Origin: Phycisphaerae bacterium
Lineage (GTDB): Bacteria; Planctomycetota; Phycisphaerae; Phycisphaerales; UBA1924
Direction: 5' to 3'
Assembly (NCBI GenBank): GCA_016794925.1
Contig: JAEUIW010000010.1
Span: forward strand, 42,784-106,783
DNA: 64,000 bases
Shown: one piece after another, positions 38,633 to 46,935 of the stretch
Layout: each line of letters opens with the position of its first letter
Numbering within the stretch: position 1 is the stretch's first letter
Made by a program: the position numbers and the translations under genes
The notes under the pieces: model-generated
Told to the model about the DNA's origin: nothing
Database searches by the model: none
What the model saw: only the letters and a program-made list of their open reading frames with translations

Positions 38633-39139
38633 TCAGGTGGCGTGGGACTCGTCGGGAGCGGGCTCGAACTCCGCCGCGCCCGCGTGACATTCCGCCGGCT
38701 CCATCACGGTCTCGGCGAGCGACTCCAGCCGTTGGATTGACGCCGCGTCATTGGGAGGGTGCGGCTCGGTCCAGGCCGCGCACTCGAGCCAGGACTCGTA
38801 TTGCAGGATCCACCAGAGCGTCCACGGGATGAGTCTTTCCGGCCAGCGTGCGCGTCCGCCATGTTCGTCCGGCTCGAGGTCGAAGAGCCGCAGCCGACCG
38901 CCATCCTGTGCGAACGGGAGCGGCGCCCCGGACGGCCCGCACGCGAGAAGCGGCGACGCGATGAACACGCACGGCGACCGGCCCCGCCACAAGACCGCCC
39001 GGATCGAGTATCGGCGCCCCGACACGGGATGCCGCAGGCAACACCCCACCCACATCCAGTCGCCACGAACGCGATACGCGGCGACGGGATAGCGGCGGCC
39101 GAGCATCTCACCGATGACCGCGAGCGTTGACGCTGACAC
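38633..39139 (-). CDS. E2 (ubiquitin-conjugating-like) fold protein without catalytic Cys
   Basis: A 168-residue protein that resembles bacterial E2-like proteins common on mobile elements. Shared segments are RRYSIRAVLWRGRSPCVFI, SPLL, a region around residues 82-86 and the end IPWTLWWILQYESWLECAAW (about 104-123), which corresponds to the family PW..WL.yYE.WL.TG.W. In active E2 relatives the strand reads LCLF with the catalytic Cys and is preceded by a His. Here it reads LRLF (Arg84) and no His precedes it, so conjugation activity is unlikely. The start is GTG at 39139, with AGGAGG eight bases upstream. It is the last gene of a three-gene cassette. Confidence 0.6.
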   Translation of the reverse strand: MSASTLAVIGEMLGRRYPVAAYRVRGDWMWVGCCLRHPVSGRRYSIRAVLWRGRSPCVFIASPLLACGPSGAPLPFAQDGGRLRLFDLEPDEHGGRARWPERLIPWTLWWILQYESWLECAAWTEPHPPNDAASIQRLESLAETVMEPAECHAGAAEFEPAPDESHAT

Positions 39140-39171
39140 GGATCACGCCTCCTGTTTCGACCGCCCGCTCA

Positions 39172-39615
39172 TTACCGACCGCCCTTGTGCAGGCGCCGCG
39201 GCTCGTCGCCGCCCAGCCGCTTCCCCAGCGCCCGCGACAGTTCCGTGATGCTGCAGGTCATCAGGGCCTGCTTCACCGCCGGCTCCGGGATCCGACCCAG
39301 CAGCACCCAGTCGACCGAGAAGCGGCACGCGACGCAGAGCCGGACCACGCTTCCCAGCGAGAGCCTGGCATGGCGAACGAGCTCGCGCACCTGCCGATCA
39401 CCGATCCCCAGGCGCGCTTGAATCACCTCGCGGCTTGTCCGGTCGATCACCGCTTGCAGCCTGCGATGCACGTCGGCGTTGTTCAGTTCAGCGACCTCCG
39501 GCCATTCGCGCCCGGCGACAACACCCAACCCCGTCGGGTCCCGTGCCGCCCGCGATCGATCGCCTGACATGCCCCGCCGCACGCGGCCGGGGATCCGCTC
39601 GTATGGATCGCTCAT
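39172..39615 (-). CDS. CI-like helix-turn-helix regulator
   Basis: A 147-residue protein. Residues 60-108 resemble the HTH domain of phage CI/Cro-type repressors: EVIQARLGIGDRQVRELVRHARLS, then VVRLCVACRFSVDWVLLG, the typical SxDWLLLG ending. The C-terminal segment after PEPAVKQAL is helical with no peptidase motif. The start overlaps the stop of the upstream gene by four bases; the stop is 32 bases before the E2-like gene. It may control its own cassette. Confidence 0.6.
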   Translation of the reverse strand: MSDPYERIPGRVRRGMSGDRSRAARDPTGLGVVAGREWPEVAELNNADVHRRLQAVIDRTSREVIQARLGIGDRQVRELVRHARLSLGSVVRLCVACRFSVDWVLLGRIPEPAVKQALMTCSITELSRALGKRLGGDEPRRLHKGGR

Positions 39616-40124
39616 GCGGCGGACCCCAGTTCCGCCTTCATCTCCTGGATCGCGCGAAGAACGTCCGATCGCACGGACGGGGCCAGCACGCCCGGATCAT
39701 CCGCGACATGCTGCTCCAGCATCAAGACACGGTGGAGCACCGACTCGCGGTCCGGCCCCACCAATCCACCGAACCCGACGGCGCGATACGTCGAGATCAG
39801 ACACTCGATCCGATCGGCGACCATCAACGACGGGAACGCACCGCTGGAGTTGCAACCAAGGAAACTGCATATGAAATCGATAATTTGCAAGAACTCAACC
39901 GTCCAATCATCCGTCGCGTCATCGGATGATCGGGTCGCAATTCGCATCCCCGCGGTCAGGTCGCGCGTGGGCGCTGATTCTCCGGCTCCGAGGCCTGATG
40001 TAAGACTCGCGGCCAGGAAGATGCCCGTCGCCGAACATCGCCAGGGAGAGACGGGCGAGGCCCGCAGCGATGCGGGCTCAATCCCGCACGCGAGGCTCTT
40101 CAAGCGGACTTCGGAATGAAACAT
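39612..40124 (-). CDS. Unknown protein, first gene of the cassette
   Basis: A 170-residue protein without recognised domains. The start is supported by AGGAGG six bases before the ATG at 40124. The first 60 residues are low in family-like features; from residue 60 (MRIATRSSDDATDDWTVEFL) the sequence is acidic and helical, with LMLEQHVADDPGVLAPSVRSD near the end. Base composition around 39855-39905 is clearly more AT-rich than the neighbours, a possible sign of acquired DNA. It overlaps the HTH gene by four bases. Confidence 0.55.
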   Translation of the reverse strand: MFHSEVRLKSLACGIEPASLRASPVSPWRCSATGIFLAASLTSGLGAGESAPTRDLTAGMRIATRSSDDATDDWTVEFLQIIDFICSFLGCNSSGAFPSLMVADRIECLISTYRAVGFGGLVGPDRESVLHRVLMLEQHVADDPGVLAPSVRSDVLRAIQEMKAELGSAA

Positions 40125-40207
40125 CGAGGGCCTCCTGAACGAAATCCGACCGCCCTTCGGATGAACATCCGATCGATCGCTCGTTCCGGGAATAGCCCCG
40201 CGTCGCG

Positions 40208-40236
40208 CTGACTTGCGGACATGAATCTGTTAGATT
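40208..40236 (+). promoter_or_regulatory. Promoter of the sigma factor-kinase operon, leaderless
   Basis: CTGACT (40208-40213), 17 bases, TAGATT (40231-40236), then six bases to the ATG at 40243; there is no ribosome binding site. Confidence 0.5.
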
Positions 40237-40242
40237 TTGCGA

Positions 40243-40905
40243 ATGTCCGATCCGGATGCGAAAGGGACGTTGGAACGCGCCGATGACCCGGGCACCTTCG
40301 GGGCGCACGACTCGACCGCCCGATCCGGAACGAATGAGGTCGCCCGGCACGCGCTGGCCCTGATCGAGCGCATGCGGCGGGGTGATCGCGAAGCGGCGGC
40401 CGAGTTCGTGCTGTCGAATTCGTCGCTGATCCGATCGAGGCTCTCGCGCCGCATGGGCCGAGATGCGAGGCGAGTGTTCGATTCGCTCGACCTGCTCTCG
40501 ACGATCGCGCGGCGGCTCGACCGCAATGTCGCCGCCGGCCGCCTCGAGGCCCGGTCCGAGCCCCAGTTGTGGGCGCTGATCGCCGCGATCGGTCGGGGCG
40601 CGGTCGCCGATCGGATCCGGATCACAAGGCGGGCCCGGACCGCCTCGGCCCGCATCGGGCTGCTCGCGCGACCTCAAACGGGCGATGCGCTACCCGCGGA
40701 CCGCTCGCGGGATTCCACCGACCTTCGCCCTCACCTCCGCGGCCTGCGCGACACGGACTGCGCGATCGTCTGGATGTGGATCCGCGGGATGCCTCCCCGC
40801 ACGATCGCGGATCAACTCGGGATGTCCGAACCGGCGCTCACGAAGCGCTGGCAGCGCATCAGAAAAGGGCTCCGTCAGCGTTGGAACGAAGGGACCTCGT
40901 CATGA
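40243..40905 (+). CDS. ECF-like RNA polymerase sigma factor
   Basis: A 220-residue sigma-70 family protein. The region-2-like part (LIERMRRGDREAAAEFVLSN to RRVFDSLDLLSTIARRL) is divergent. Region 4 is clear at residues 170-205: DCAIVWMWIRGMPPRTIADQL, then GMSEPALTKRWQRIRKGL. There is no anti-sigma gene. Instead its stop overlaps the start of a membrane Ser/Thr kinase (ATGA, 40902-40905). Such sigma-kinase pairs are characteristic of planctomycetes, where the kinase is thought to govern the sigma factor. Confidence 0.8.
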   Translation: MSDPDAKGTLERADDPGTFGAHDSTARSGTNEVARHALALIERMRRGDREAAAEFVLSNSSLIRSRLSRRMGRDARRVFDSLDLLSTIARRLDRNVAAGRLEARSEPQLWALIAAIGRGAVADRIRITRRARTASARIGLLARPQTGDALPADRSRDSTDLRPHLRGLRDTDCAIVWMWIRGMPPRTIADQLGMSEPALTKRWQRIRKGLRQRWNEGTSS

Positions 40906-43031
40906 ACACCGGCCCACGCCTCGGACCAACGAACGAACGCGACCGTGCGCCGCGGCCGCAACTCGATGCGACCATTGACCACGGCGCACTCGATCCGCGC
41001 GCACCCGGCCTCGACATGCTGCGCGTCGAACTCCTCAACCGCGAGATCGATGACCGCATCCGAGACGGCAAGCCCGTTGACCTGCGACGCCTCCTTGAAC
41101 TCGCCCCCCGGAACGAGCAGAGTGCCGAGTGGCTGGACGCGGCGATCGACGGGTCGCTCCGGTCCAGGATGGCCCTGACCGGCGAAACGATCGAGCGGGC
41201 CGCCGGCTGGCTCATCTCGCGTCACCCCGACCTCCGGTACAACATCCGGCTCGCGGCGAGCCTCAGTTCATTTCTCACGTCCGGCACGCCCGGCCCGGGC
41301 GAATCGGGCCCCGAGGCCGCGCCCTTGCCGCGAGATTTCGGCCCGCCGCTGCCCTCCGGCGCGCCACGATACCGGTTGTGGGAGCAGCTGGGTCGGGGCG
41401 CGCACGGGACTGTCTACCTGGCCGTGGACGGCCTGCTTTCGGAAGAAGGCCGCCCCGCCCGGGTGGCGATCAAGGTCATCAACCGCACCGAAGCCGACGA
41501 CACGCGCTGGCTCGAGGAGGCCGCCGGCGCGCGCCGCGTGGAGCACGCGAACGTGGTGCGCGTCCTTGACGCGGGGGTGACCGAGCGCGGCGAACGATAC
41601 CTTGTCTCGGAGCTGGTCACGGGAGGCGACCTCGTTTCGCACGTTCGGTCCCGCGGCAGCCCCCCGTCGCCGCGCGACGCCGCTCGCCTCGTGGCCGCCG
41701 TGTGCCGCGGCATTCAGGCCGCGCACTCGGCGGGGGTGATCCATCGGGACATCAAGCCCGCCAATATCCTGATCGATGAGTCGGGCCGGCCGCGCGTGGT
41801 GGATTTCGGCATCGCGGCCCGCACCGGGGGATTCGGCCCGAGCGTGCCAACGGCGTTTCAGGGCACCCTCGCGTTCGCATCCCCCGAGCAGTTCCGGGGT
41901 GACGCCGGCCCCGCGACACCCCTGAGCGACGTGTACGCCCTCGGCGGGCTGCTGTATTGGCTGCTGACGGGGTCGTGCGCCAACGGAGACTCTCCCCAGG
42001 CCGTCGCGACGAACCTGGCGAACCCGATGCGCCGGGCACCTTCCGTTCGCGACAGCCGATCGGACGTCGGCGAGGACCTTGACGCCATCACGTCCCGCGC
42101 CCTGGCGACCCGGCTGGCCGATCGGTACGGGTCCGCGGAGGCCCTCGCCGCCGATCTCGAAGCGTGGCTCGAGCACCGCCCGATCCTGTGGCGCAAGCCG
42201 TCGATGCTCCGGCGCGCGTGGCTGGCCGGGCGGCGCGAGCCGTTCGCGGCCGCGTCGCTTGTCGGCGCGGCGCTCGTCCTTTCCGCGACCACGGCGTGGA
42301 TCGCCACCTCGTCGGCACGCACCCGAGAGGCGCAGCGCCGGGCCGAGGCCGCGGTCGAGCTCGCCAAGGCCGAGGTTGACGCGGCCAACTGGAAGCAACG
42401 CGCGGCGGAATCGGAGAAGAAGAAGATCGAGACCTGGCACGACAGCACCACGATGGCGCTCGGCGCCACCCTTCAGTACATGCGCGAGCAGCGGAAGACC
42501 CTCGCCTCGGACTGGCTCCCGATTCTCACCATTCTCGAAGCCGTCGCCGGCCCCGCGCTCTTCTCCCGGCCCAACGCCAAGCTCCCCGACCTCTGGTCCG
42601 AGCGCATCGCCTACGGACAATCGCTCGCGCGTGATGCGTTCGCGGAGAACCCGAGCGATTTCGAGGCCCTGCTCTGGTCCTCCGTGGTGGGATTCTGGCA
42701 GATGCGCGCCGACGATTCCGCGGGCGCGAAGGTCACCCTCACGACCGCGGCGCGTGCCTGGGATGACGCCCGCTGGCCGCGGGATGACCGCTGGCGGAAG
42801 CGCCTCAGCGTTCTTCTTGCCTGCGCGGAGCTCTTCGAGGCACGGGCGGGGCGCTCGGATTCGGACAGCGAGCGCGAAGCACGGGCGTTGCTCCTGTCGC
42901 CGGAGACCGACTCCCTGGTGAACCACACCAACATCCGCAAGCTCATCGACGCCGCGCTCGCCCTTGGGCCAATGCCCCAGGACGCCGGCGCGGACACCGC
43001 GGCGGCGCCGGGTGATCCCTCGCACCGGTAG
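40902..43031 (+). CDS. Membrane Ser/Thr protein kinase coupled to the sigma factor
   Basis: A 709-residue eukaryotic-like kinase. The cytosolic kinase domain has the Gly loop LGRGAHGTVYLA (near 163), Lys in VAIKVI, HRDIKPANIL (near 280), DFGIA (near 300) and SPEQF. One membrane segment spans about 446-468 (EPFAAASLVGAALVLSATTA). A coiled coil rich in Ala, Glu and Lys follows, then an outside domain of about 200 helical residues that may be TPR-like. The N-terminal 150 residues precede the kinase without known motifs. It is translated from a start overlapping the sigma gene, so equal expression and direct regulation are likely. Confidence 0.88.
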   Translation: MNTGPRLGPTNERDRAPRPQLDATIDHGALDPRAPGLDMLRVELLNREIDDRIRDGKPVDLRRLLELAPRNEQSAEWLDAAIDGSLRSRMALTGETIERAAGWLISRHPDLRYNIRLAASLSSFLTSGTPGPGESGPEAAPLPRDFGPPLPSGAPRYRLWEQLGRGAHGTVYLAVDGLLSEEGRPARVAIKVINRTEADDTRWLEEAAGARRVEHANVVRVLDAGVTERGERYLVSELVTGGDLVSHVRSRGSPPSPRDAARLVAAVCRGIQAAHSAGVIHRDIKPANILIDESGRPRVVDFGIAARTGGFGPSVPTAFQGTLAFASPEQFRGDAGPATPLSDVYALGGLLYWLLTGSCANGDSPQAVATNLANPMRRAPSVRDSRSDVGEDLDAITSRALATRLADRYGSAEALAADLEAWLEHRPILWRKPSMLRRAWLAGRREPFAAASLVGAALVLSATTAWIATSSARTREAQRRAEAAVELAKAEVDAANWKQRAAESEKKKIETWHDSTTMALGATLQYMREQRKTLASDWLPILTILEAVAGPALFSRPNAKLPDLWSERIAYGQSLARDAFAENPSDFEALLWSSVVGFWQMRADDSAGAKVTLTTAARAWDDARWPRDDRWRKRLSVLLACAELFEARAGRSDSDSEREARALLLSPETDSLVNHTNIRKLIDAALALGPMPQDAGADTAAAPGDPSHR

Positions 43032-43145
43032 CCCCACGCCCGAACGCGAAACTTTCGCGCGTCCTCACCTACACTCCGCCCATCGACGACCGATCGCGGT
43101 TGTCACGACATGTTCCACGGGCAAGGCCGCCCGACTGGAGGCTGC

Positions 43146-43760
43146 ATGCGGCACGGCGAGCGAGCGTTTCTCTATGGTCTGGTCACCCTGACGTTGCTCG
43201 TCGCGCTGCGCGGCGGGTGGCCGGAGCAGCACGCCGCCGCGCGAAGCGACCGACCGCGGGCCGCGGAGCTCAAGATCGCGGTCTGCGACGTGTACCAGGC
43301 GGCCCGGAAGTTGCTCGACACGGACAAGTTCAAGCCCGCGCGCGAGGCCAAGGCGAAGGACTTCAGCGACAAGGGCGAGGCCATGAACAAGGAGCTCACC
43401 GAGATGGCCGAGAAGCTCAAGGACATGTCGCCCAAGGACGAAGAGGCGCAGAAGCTGTTCGGCGAATATCAGCGCAAGCAGCGCGAGGCGGCGATCGCCA
43501 ACCAGCGGTTCCAGGCCGAGTTCGACTCGTTCTTCTCCTCGCAGTTCGTGCAGGCCTACGAGCAGGCTCGCGCCGCGACCCAGGCCGTTGCGGACAAGCG
43601 GGGCTACCCGATCGTGGTGGCGTCGCGGACCAAGGAACCCAAGATCACAGCGGACGCCCCGCAACGCGTCATCGAGGCGGTTCTCGCCCGACCCATCGTC
43701 CATTCGCCCGAGGCCGATGACATCACCGACGATGTGCTCGAAGACCTGAAACTGGAGTGA
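43146..43760 (+). CDS. OmpH/Skp-family periplasmic chaperone-like protein
   Basis: A 204-residue exported protein. A signal sequence covers about residues 1-30. The first strand LKIAVCDVYQAARKLLDTDKF is the Skp/OmpH opening (normally KIAvvDv..vl). Long helices rich in Lys, Glu and Ala then form the tentacle coiled coil. The C-terminus returns to strand (RGYPIVVASRTKEPKIT). Skp binds unfolded outer-membrane proteins. The closeness to lpxA supports an envelope role. The ATG at 43146 has GGAGG four to five bases upstream. Confidence 0.78.
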   Translation: MRHGERAFLYGLVTLTLLVALRGGWPEQHAAARSDRPRAAELKIAVCDVYQAARKLLDTDKFKPAREAKAKDFSDKGEAMNKELTEMAEKLKDMSPKDEEAQKLFGEYQRKQREAAIANQRFQAEFDSFFSSQFVQAYEQARAATQAVADKRGYPIVVASRTKEPKITADAPQRVIEAVLARPIVHSPEADDITDDVLEDLKLE

Positions 43761-43814
43761 TCCTCGCTCGTCCCGGACGTGCCCGAAGGATGCGCCTTGC
43801 TCCACGGCGGCGAC

Positions 43815-44552
43815 CTATGCCGCCTCATTCTGACGCGCGGCCATCGTCCGCTTCATCAGCACGTCCGCGACCGCCTGCTTCACCGCGGACATGGTTGGGC
43901 ACGCGGGCCCGAGTTCCGACTCCAGGCTCGTGACGGAACGGTTGCCCAGGCCGCACGGCACGATCAGTTCGAAGTGCGCCAGATTGGTGGTCACGTTCAT
44001 CGCCATCCCGTGCATCGAGACCCACCGCTTCACGCGCACGCCGATGGCGGCGATCTTCGCGGGTTGCGGTGCGCCGAGGGCCGCGTCGCTCGAGCCACGC
44101 TCCCCGGACTCCGCCCGATCGACCCACACCCCGGTCGCTCCGGGCACCAGCCGCGTGGGAACCCCGAACCGGGCGCACACGTCCATCGCGCAGGCCTCTA
44201 GGAGCCGGAGGTACTCGATCATCCGCAGCCCCAGCGCGTTGAGATCCAAGATCGGGTAGACGACGAGTTGCCCGGGGCCGTGGTAGGTGATGTCGCCCCC
44301 CCGGTCGGTTGGTTCGACCACCACGCCGAGTGACGCCAACTTCGCGGTGTCCGCGAGCAGATGCCGCGCCGCACCCGGCCGGCGCGAGACGGTGACAACG
44401 GGGGGGTGCTCCACCAGCAATATCCGGCCCGCGTCGGGTCGGCCCGAGGCGCGGGCCGCGAGCACCTCGTCGACGTGCTGGGTCTGCACGACGTACGCGT
44501 CCGGATAGCACATCAAGCCCAAGTCGATCACGCGCGGCGCGAGCGGGTCCAC
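43815..44552 (-). CDS. lipB: Octanoyltransferase LipB
   Basis: A 245-residue enzyme that moves octanoyl groups from acyl carrier protein to lipoyl domains, such as that of the pyruvate dehydrogenase E2 in this window. Segments are RVIDLGLMCYPDAYVVQ, LLVEHPPVVTVSRRPGAARH, DRGGDITYHGPGQLVVYPI, catalytic Lys in AKIAAIGVRVKRWVSMHG, NVTTNL and the nucleophile Cys in IVPCGLGN. The GTG at 44552 is preferred because TAGAAT lies five bases upstream and RVIDLGL should be near the N-terminus. An ATG at 44618 would overlap the divergent lpxA start codon. Confidence 0.9.
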   Translation of the reverse strand: MDPLAPRVIDLGLMCYPDAYVVQTQHVDEVLAARASGRPDAGRILLVEHPPVVTVSRRPGAARHLLADTAKLASLGVVVEPTDRGGDITYHGPGQLVVYPILDLNALGLRMIEYLRLLEACAMDVCARFGVPTRLVPGATGVWVDRAESGERGSSDAALGAPQPAKIAAIGVRVKRWVSMHGMAMNVTTNLAHFELIVPCGLGNRSVTSLESELGPACPTMSAVKQAVADVLMKRTMAARQNEAA

Positions 44553-44557
44553 TCTCA

Positions 44558-44606
44558 ATTCTAGTCGCAACTCCTCGGGATTCGTTCGCAGTCCCGAGGC
44601 TAGAAT
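44558..44606. promoter_or_regulatory. Mirror-image leaderless promoters for lipB and lpxA
   Basis: The same seven-base CTAGAAT element occurs twice in inverted orientation (44558-44564 and 44600-44606). Each copy holds a TAGAAT -10 box facing outward: five bases before the lipB GTG on the minus strand, and ten bases before the lpxA ATG at 44617. Neither gene has a ribosome binding site at normal distance. Confidence 0.5.
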
Positions 44607-44616
44607 CGCCGCAGCC

Positions 44617-45474
44617 ATGCCCCAGATTCACCCGACCGCGACCGTGATCGGCGACTGCACGCTCGCCGACGACGTCCAGATCGGCCCGTACTGCTCGATC
44701 CGCGGCCCTGTGACGCTCGAAGCGGGGGTACGTCTGCTCGGACACGTGTATGTCCAAGGGCCCGCGACCATCGGGGCGGGCACCGTTGTCTATCCCTTCG
44801 CCTGCCTCGGTTTCGAACCGCAGGACTACAAGTTCAAGCCGGGGGCGCCCACTGCCGGCATCGTGATCGGTCGCGACTGCCTGATACGGGAGTCCGCGAC
44901 CGTCCACGCGTCGACCAAGCCCGATCGTCCCACGCGCGTGGGGGATCGCGTGTTCATGATGGTCAACACGCACGTCGCCCACGATTGCCTGATCGGAAGC
45001 GGCGTCGTCATGGTCAACGGCTCGGGCGTCGCGGGCCACGCCGAGCTCGGCGACAACGTCACGCTGGGCGGCAACGCCGTCATCCATCAGTTCTGCCGCG
45101 TCGGCAGGCTTGTGATGATGTCCGGCGACTGCGCCGTCTCGCTCGATGTTCCGCCGTTCTGCATGGTCAACGAACGCAACCGCCTCGGCGGTCTCAACCT
45201 GGTCGGCATGCGTCGCAACGGGGTGCCCAGGGACCAGATCACCGAGCTGCGCAAGGCCTTCCGGGACGTGCTGCGGCGCCCCATGCCGCGCTCGAGAATG
45301 GTCCGCATGCTCGAAAAACGCGGGGCCTCGTGCCCCGTCATCGCCGAGGTCGCCGAGTTCGTGAAGTCCAGCAAGCGGGGCGTCGCTCCCGGCTTCGGCA
45401 AACCGCCCCGGGAGGTCATGACCTGGCTCCAGAGGCAGGGCCGCCATGACGCCGTCGAACAGCCCGCGGGCTGA
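44617..45474 (+). CDS. lpxA: Acyl-ACP:UDP-N-acetylglucosamine O-acyltransferase
   Basis: A 285-residue left-handed beta-helix enzyme for the first step of lipid A synthesis, implying an outer membrane with LPS. Hexapeptide repeats start at IHPTATVIGDCTLADDVQIG. The PFACLGFEPQDYKFKPG segment and the catalytic-His region NTHVAHDCLIGSGVV match LpxA, as does NAVIHQFCRVGRLVMMSG. The C-terminal helical domain begins near 200 (MRRNGVPRDQITELRKAFR). The length is slightly above the usual 262. Confidence 0.93.
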   Translation: MPQIHPTATVIGDCTLADDVQIGPYCSIRGPVTLEAGVRLLGHVYVQGPATIGAGTVVYPFACLGFEPQDYKFKPGAPTAGIVIGRDCLIRESATVHASTKPDRPTRVGDRVFMMVNTHVAHDCLIGSGVVMVNGSGVAGHAELGDNVTLGGNAVIHQFCRVGRLVMMSGDCAVSLDVPPFCMVNERNRLGGLNLVGMRRNGVPRDQITELRKAFRDVLRRPMPRSRMVRMLEKRGASCPVIAEVAEFVKSSKRGVAPGFGKPPREVMTWLQRQGRHDAVEQPAG

Positions 45475-45521
45475 TCGGCGATGTGCTTTGTTGTGTCACC
45501 GCACGGCCGCTCAGCCGTTGA

Positions 45522-45527
45522 TATCCT
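45522..45527 (+). promoter_or_regulatory. -10 box of leaderless promoter for the MBL hydrolase gene
   Basis: TATCCT, six bases before the ATG at 45534; no ribosome binding site. Confidence 0.45.
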
Positions 45528-45533
45528 CCCGCC

Positions 45534-46541
45534 ATGACGGTCACGGACGACCACGTTCAACCGGCCGATCACGCCCGGCTGTGCGTGCTGGCCAGCGGCT
45601 CAAGCGGCAACTGCTCGGTGCTCGTTTCCCAGCACTCGGGCCGCCGCTCGGTGTGCCTGATCGACCTTGGGCTGTCGCCCCGCCGCACGAGCGCCGCCCT
45701 GGCCAAGCTGGGGCTGTGGCTGTCGGACGTGACCGACGTGCTCCTGACCCACCTCGACATCGACCATTGCCAACCCGCCTGGGCCGCGGCGTTGCCCGCG
45801 GACGCGCACGTCCACATCTTTCGGGGCCACGTCCCCGAAGCGGAGCGAACGGGCATGCTCGCCCGGCCGCTGCGCGTCTTCACGAGTGACTTCGAGCTCT
45901 CGTGCGGCGCGGAAGTGTCGCCGCTCCGCATGCCGCACGACCTGGAGGGCGTGATCGCCTTCCGGCTCAACTGGCCCCGGTCCAGCCTTGGATTTGCGAC
46001 CGACCTCGGGCGCGTGACGGACGGCCTCGTCGGGCACCTCGCGGGCGTTGATGTGCTCGCGATCGAATCGAACTACGACCCCATGATGCAGCGCCGCGCG
46101 GCCCGGCCCGAGTTTCTCAAGCGCCGGATCATGGGCGGCTCCGGTCACCTGAGCAACGCCCAGGCCGCGGAGGCGGCGCAACGCATCGCTCCCCGCGACC
46201 ACGTCGTGCTGCTCCACCTCTCCCGTCAGTGCAACGACCCTGAGCTCGTCTCCCGCATGCACGAGGGAGCCGACTACGCCTTCACCATTTCGTCCCATGA
46301 CCTTCCCACCCGCTGGGTGAACATCGGCCGCCCGGATGCGCCGCGCGCCGTCCCGGATCGAGCCCGTCCCGTGCGGAACGGACGCAGCGCGAGCCTACGC
46401 TTGCCCACCGATGGCCAAACAGAATTCGCGTCGCAGCCGCTCGCCCGCATCGCCTTCCAGGCCGGCCTCTTCCCGCTCCTCGACGGGGCGGAAGCCCCGC
46501 TCCAATGCCGCCCTCAAGCCCCCGGCATCGACCAAGCCTGA
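45534..46541 (+). CDS. MBL-fold metallohydrolase (YycJ/WalJ-like)
   Basis: A 335-residue zinc hydrolase fold. LASGSSGNCSVLVSQHSGRRSVCLIDLG is the characteristic YycJ opening (split: LASGSSGNCSVLV and VCLIDLGLSPRRT). The metal motif is THLDIDHCQ (HxDxDH with Leu in the first x). A second metal Asp lies in GFATDLGRVTDG, then IESNYDPMMQ and GSGHLSNAQAAE with the late His. The family includes exonuclease-like enzymes of cell-wall or DNA metabolism. The last 45 residues overlap the rsfS reading frame and are probably not conserved. Confidence 0.82.
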   Translation: MTVTDDHVQPADHARLCVLASGSSGNCSVLVSQHSGRRSVCLIDLGLSPRRTSAALAKLGLWLSDVTDVLLTHLDIDHCQPAWAAALPADAHVHIFRGHVPEAERTGMLARPLRVFTSDFELSCGAEVSPLRMPHDLEGVIAFRLNWPRSSLGFATDLGRVTDGLVGHLAGVDVLAIESNYDPMMQRRAARPEFLKRRIMGGSGHLSNAQAAEAAQRIAPRDHVVLLHLSRQCNDPELVSRMHEGADYAFTISSHDLPTRWVNIGRPDAPRAVPDRARPVRNGRSASLRLPTDGQTEFASQPLARIAFQAGLFPLLDGAEAPLQCRPQAPGIDQA

Positions 46542-46935
46542 GGCCGAATTCTCGCGCCGCTTCGCCATCGATGCCGCTCGATCCCTCCTCGACGACAAGT
46601 GCGATTCGGTGGTCGCGCTGGATGTTCGAAGGGTCACCTCGTCCTGCGATTTCGTCGTCATCGCCTCCGGCACATCGGAGCGGCAGATGCGCTCCGCGGC
46701 CGACGGCGTCGAGCGCATGTCCATCCGCCAGGGCCAGCCGCCCGCTCGTCGCAACGCCGACGACAACTCCACCTGGATCGTGCTTGACTTCTTCGACGTC
46801 GTCGTGCATGTCTTCGAGCCCAACACCCGCGCGTACTACGACCTCGAGATGCTGTACGGCGACGCCCCGAAGCTGCTCATTCCCTCGATCAAGCCGCCGG
46901 CCCGCGCAACCCGGAAAGCCCCGGACGACACGTGA
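46411..46935 (+). CDS. rsfS: Ribosomal silencing factor RsfS
   Basis: A 174-residue protein of the RsfS/Iojap family that binds L14 and keeps the subunits apart. The core begins near residue 46: RRFAIDAARSLLDDKCDSVVALDV, then SSCDFVVIASGTSERQMRSAAD, and DDNSTWIVLDFFDVVVHVFEPNTRAYYDLEMLYGDAP (the WIVLDFFDVVVHVF and YYDLEMLYGDA hallmarks). The first 45 residues are basic, Ser/Arg/Pro-rich and overlap the end of the MBL gene by 131 bases. No better start is present in frame. Confidence 0.88.
   Translation: MAKQNSRRSRSPASPSRPASSRSSTGRKPRSNAALKPPASTKPEAEFSRRFAIDAARSLLDDKCDSVVALDVRRVTSSCDFVVIASGTSERQMRSAADGVERMSIRQGQPPARRNADDNSTWIVLDFFDVVVHVFEPNTRAYYDLEMLYGDAPKLLIPSIKPPARATRKAPDDT

Noticed and set aside
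40052-40100. A stem GCGGG/CCCGC with a short loop that looks like a tRNA T arm
   Set aside because: The loop has six bases, and no acceptor, D or anticodon arms can be formed around it. It lies inside a gene with a strong start signal.
43825-45447. Minus-strand frame of 540 codons across lipB and lpxA
   Set aside because: It is a different frame from lipB and antisense to lpxA; no family resemblance.
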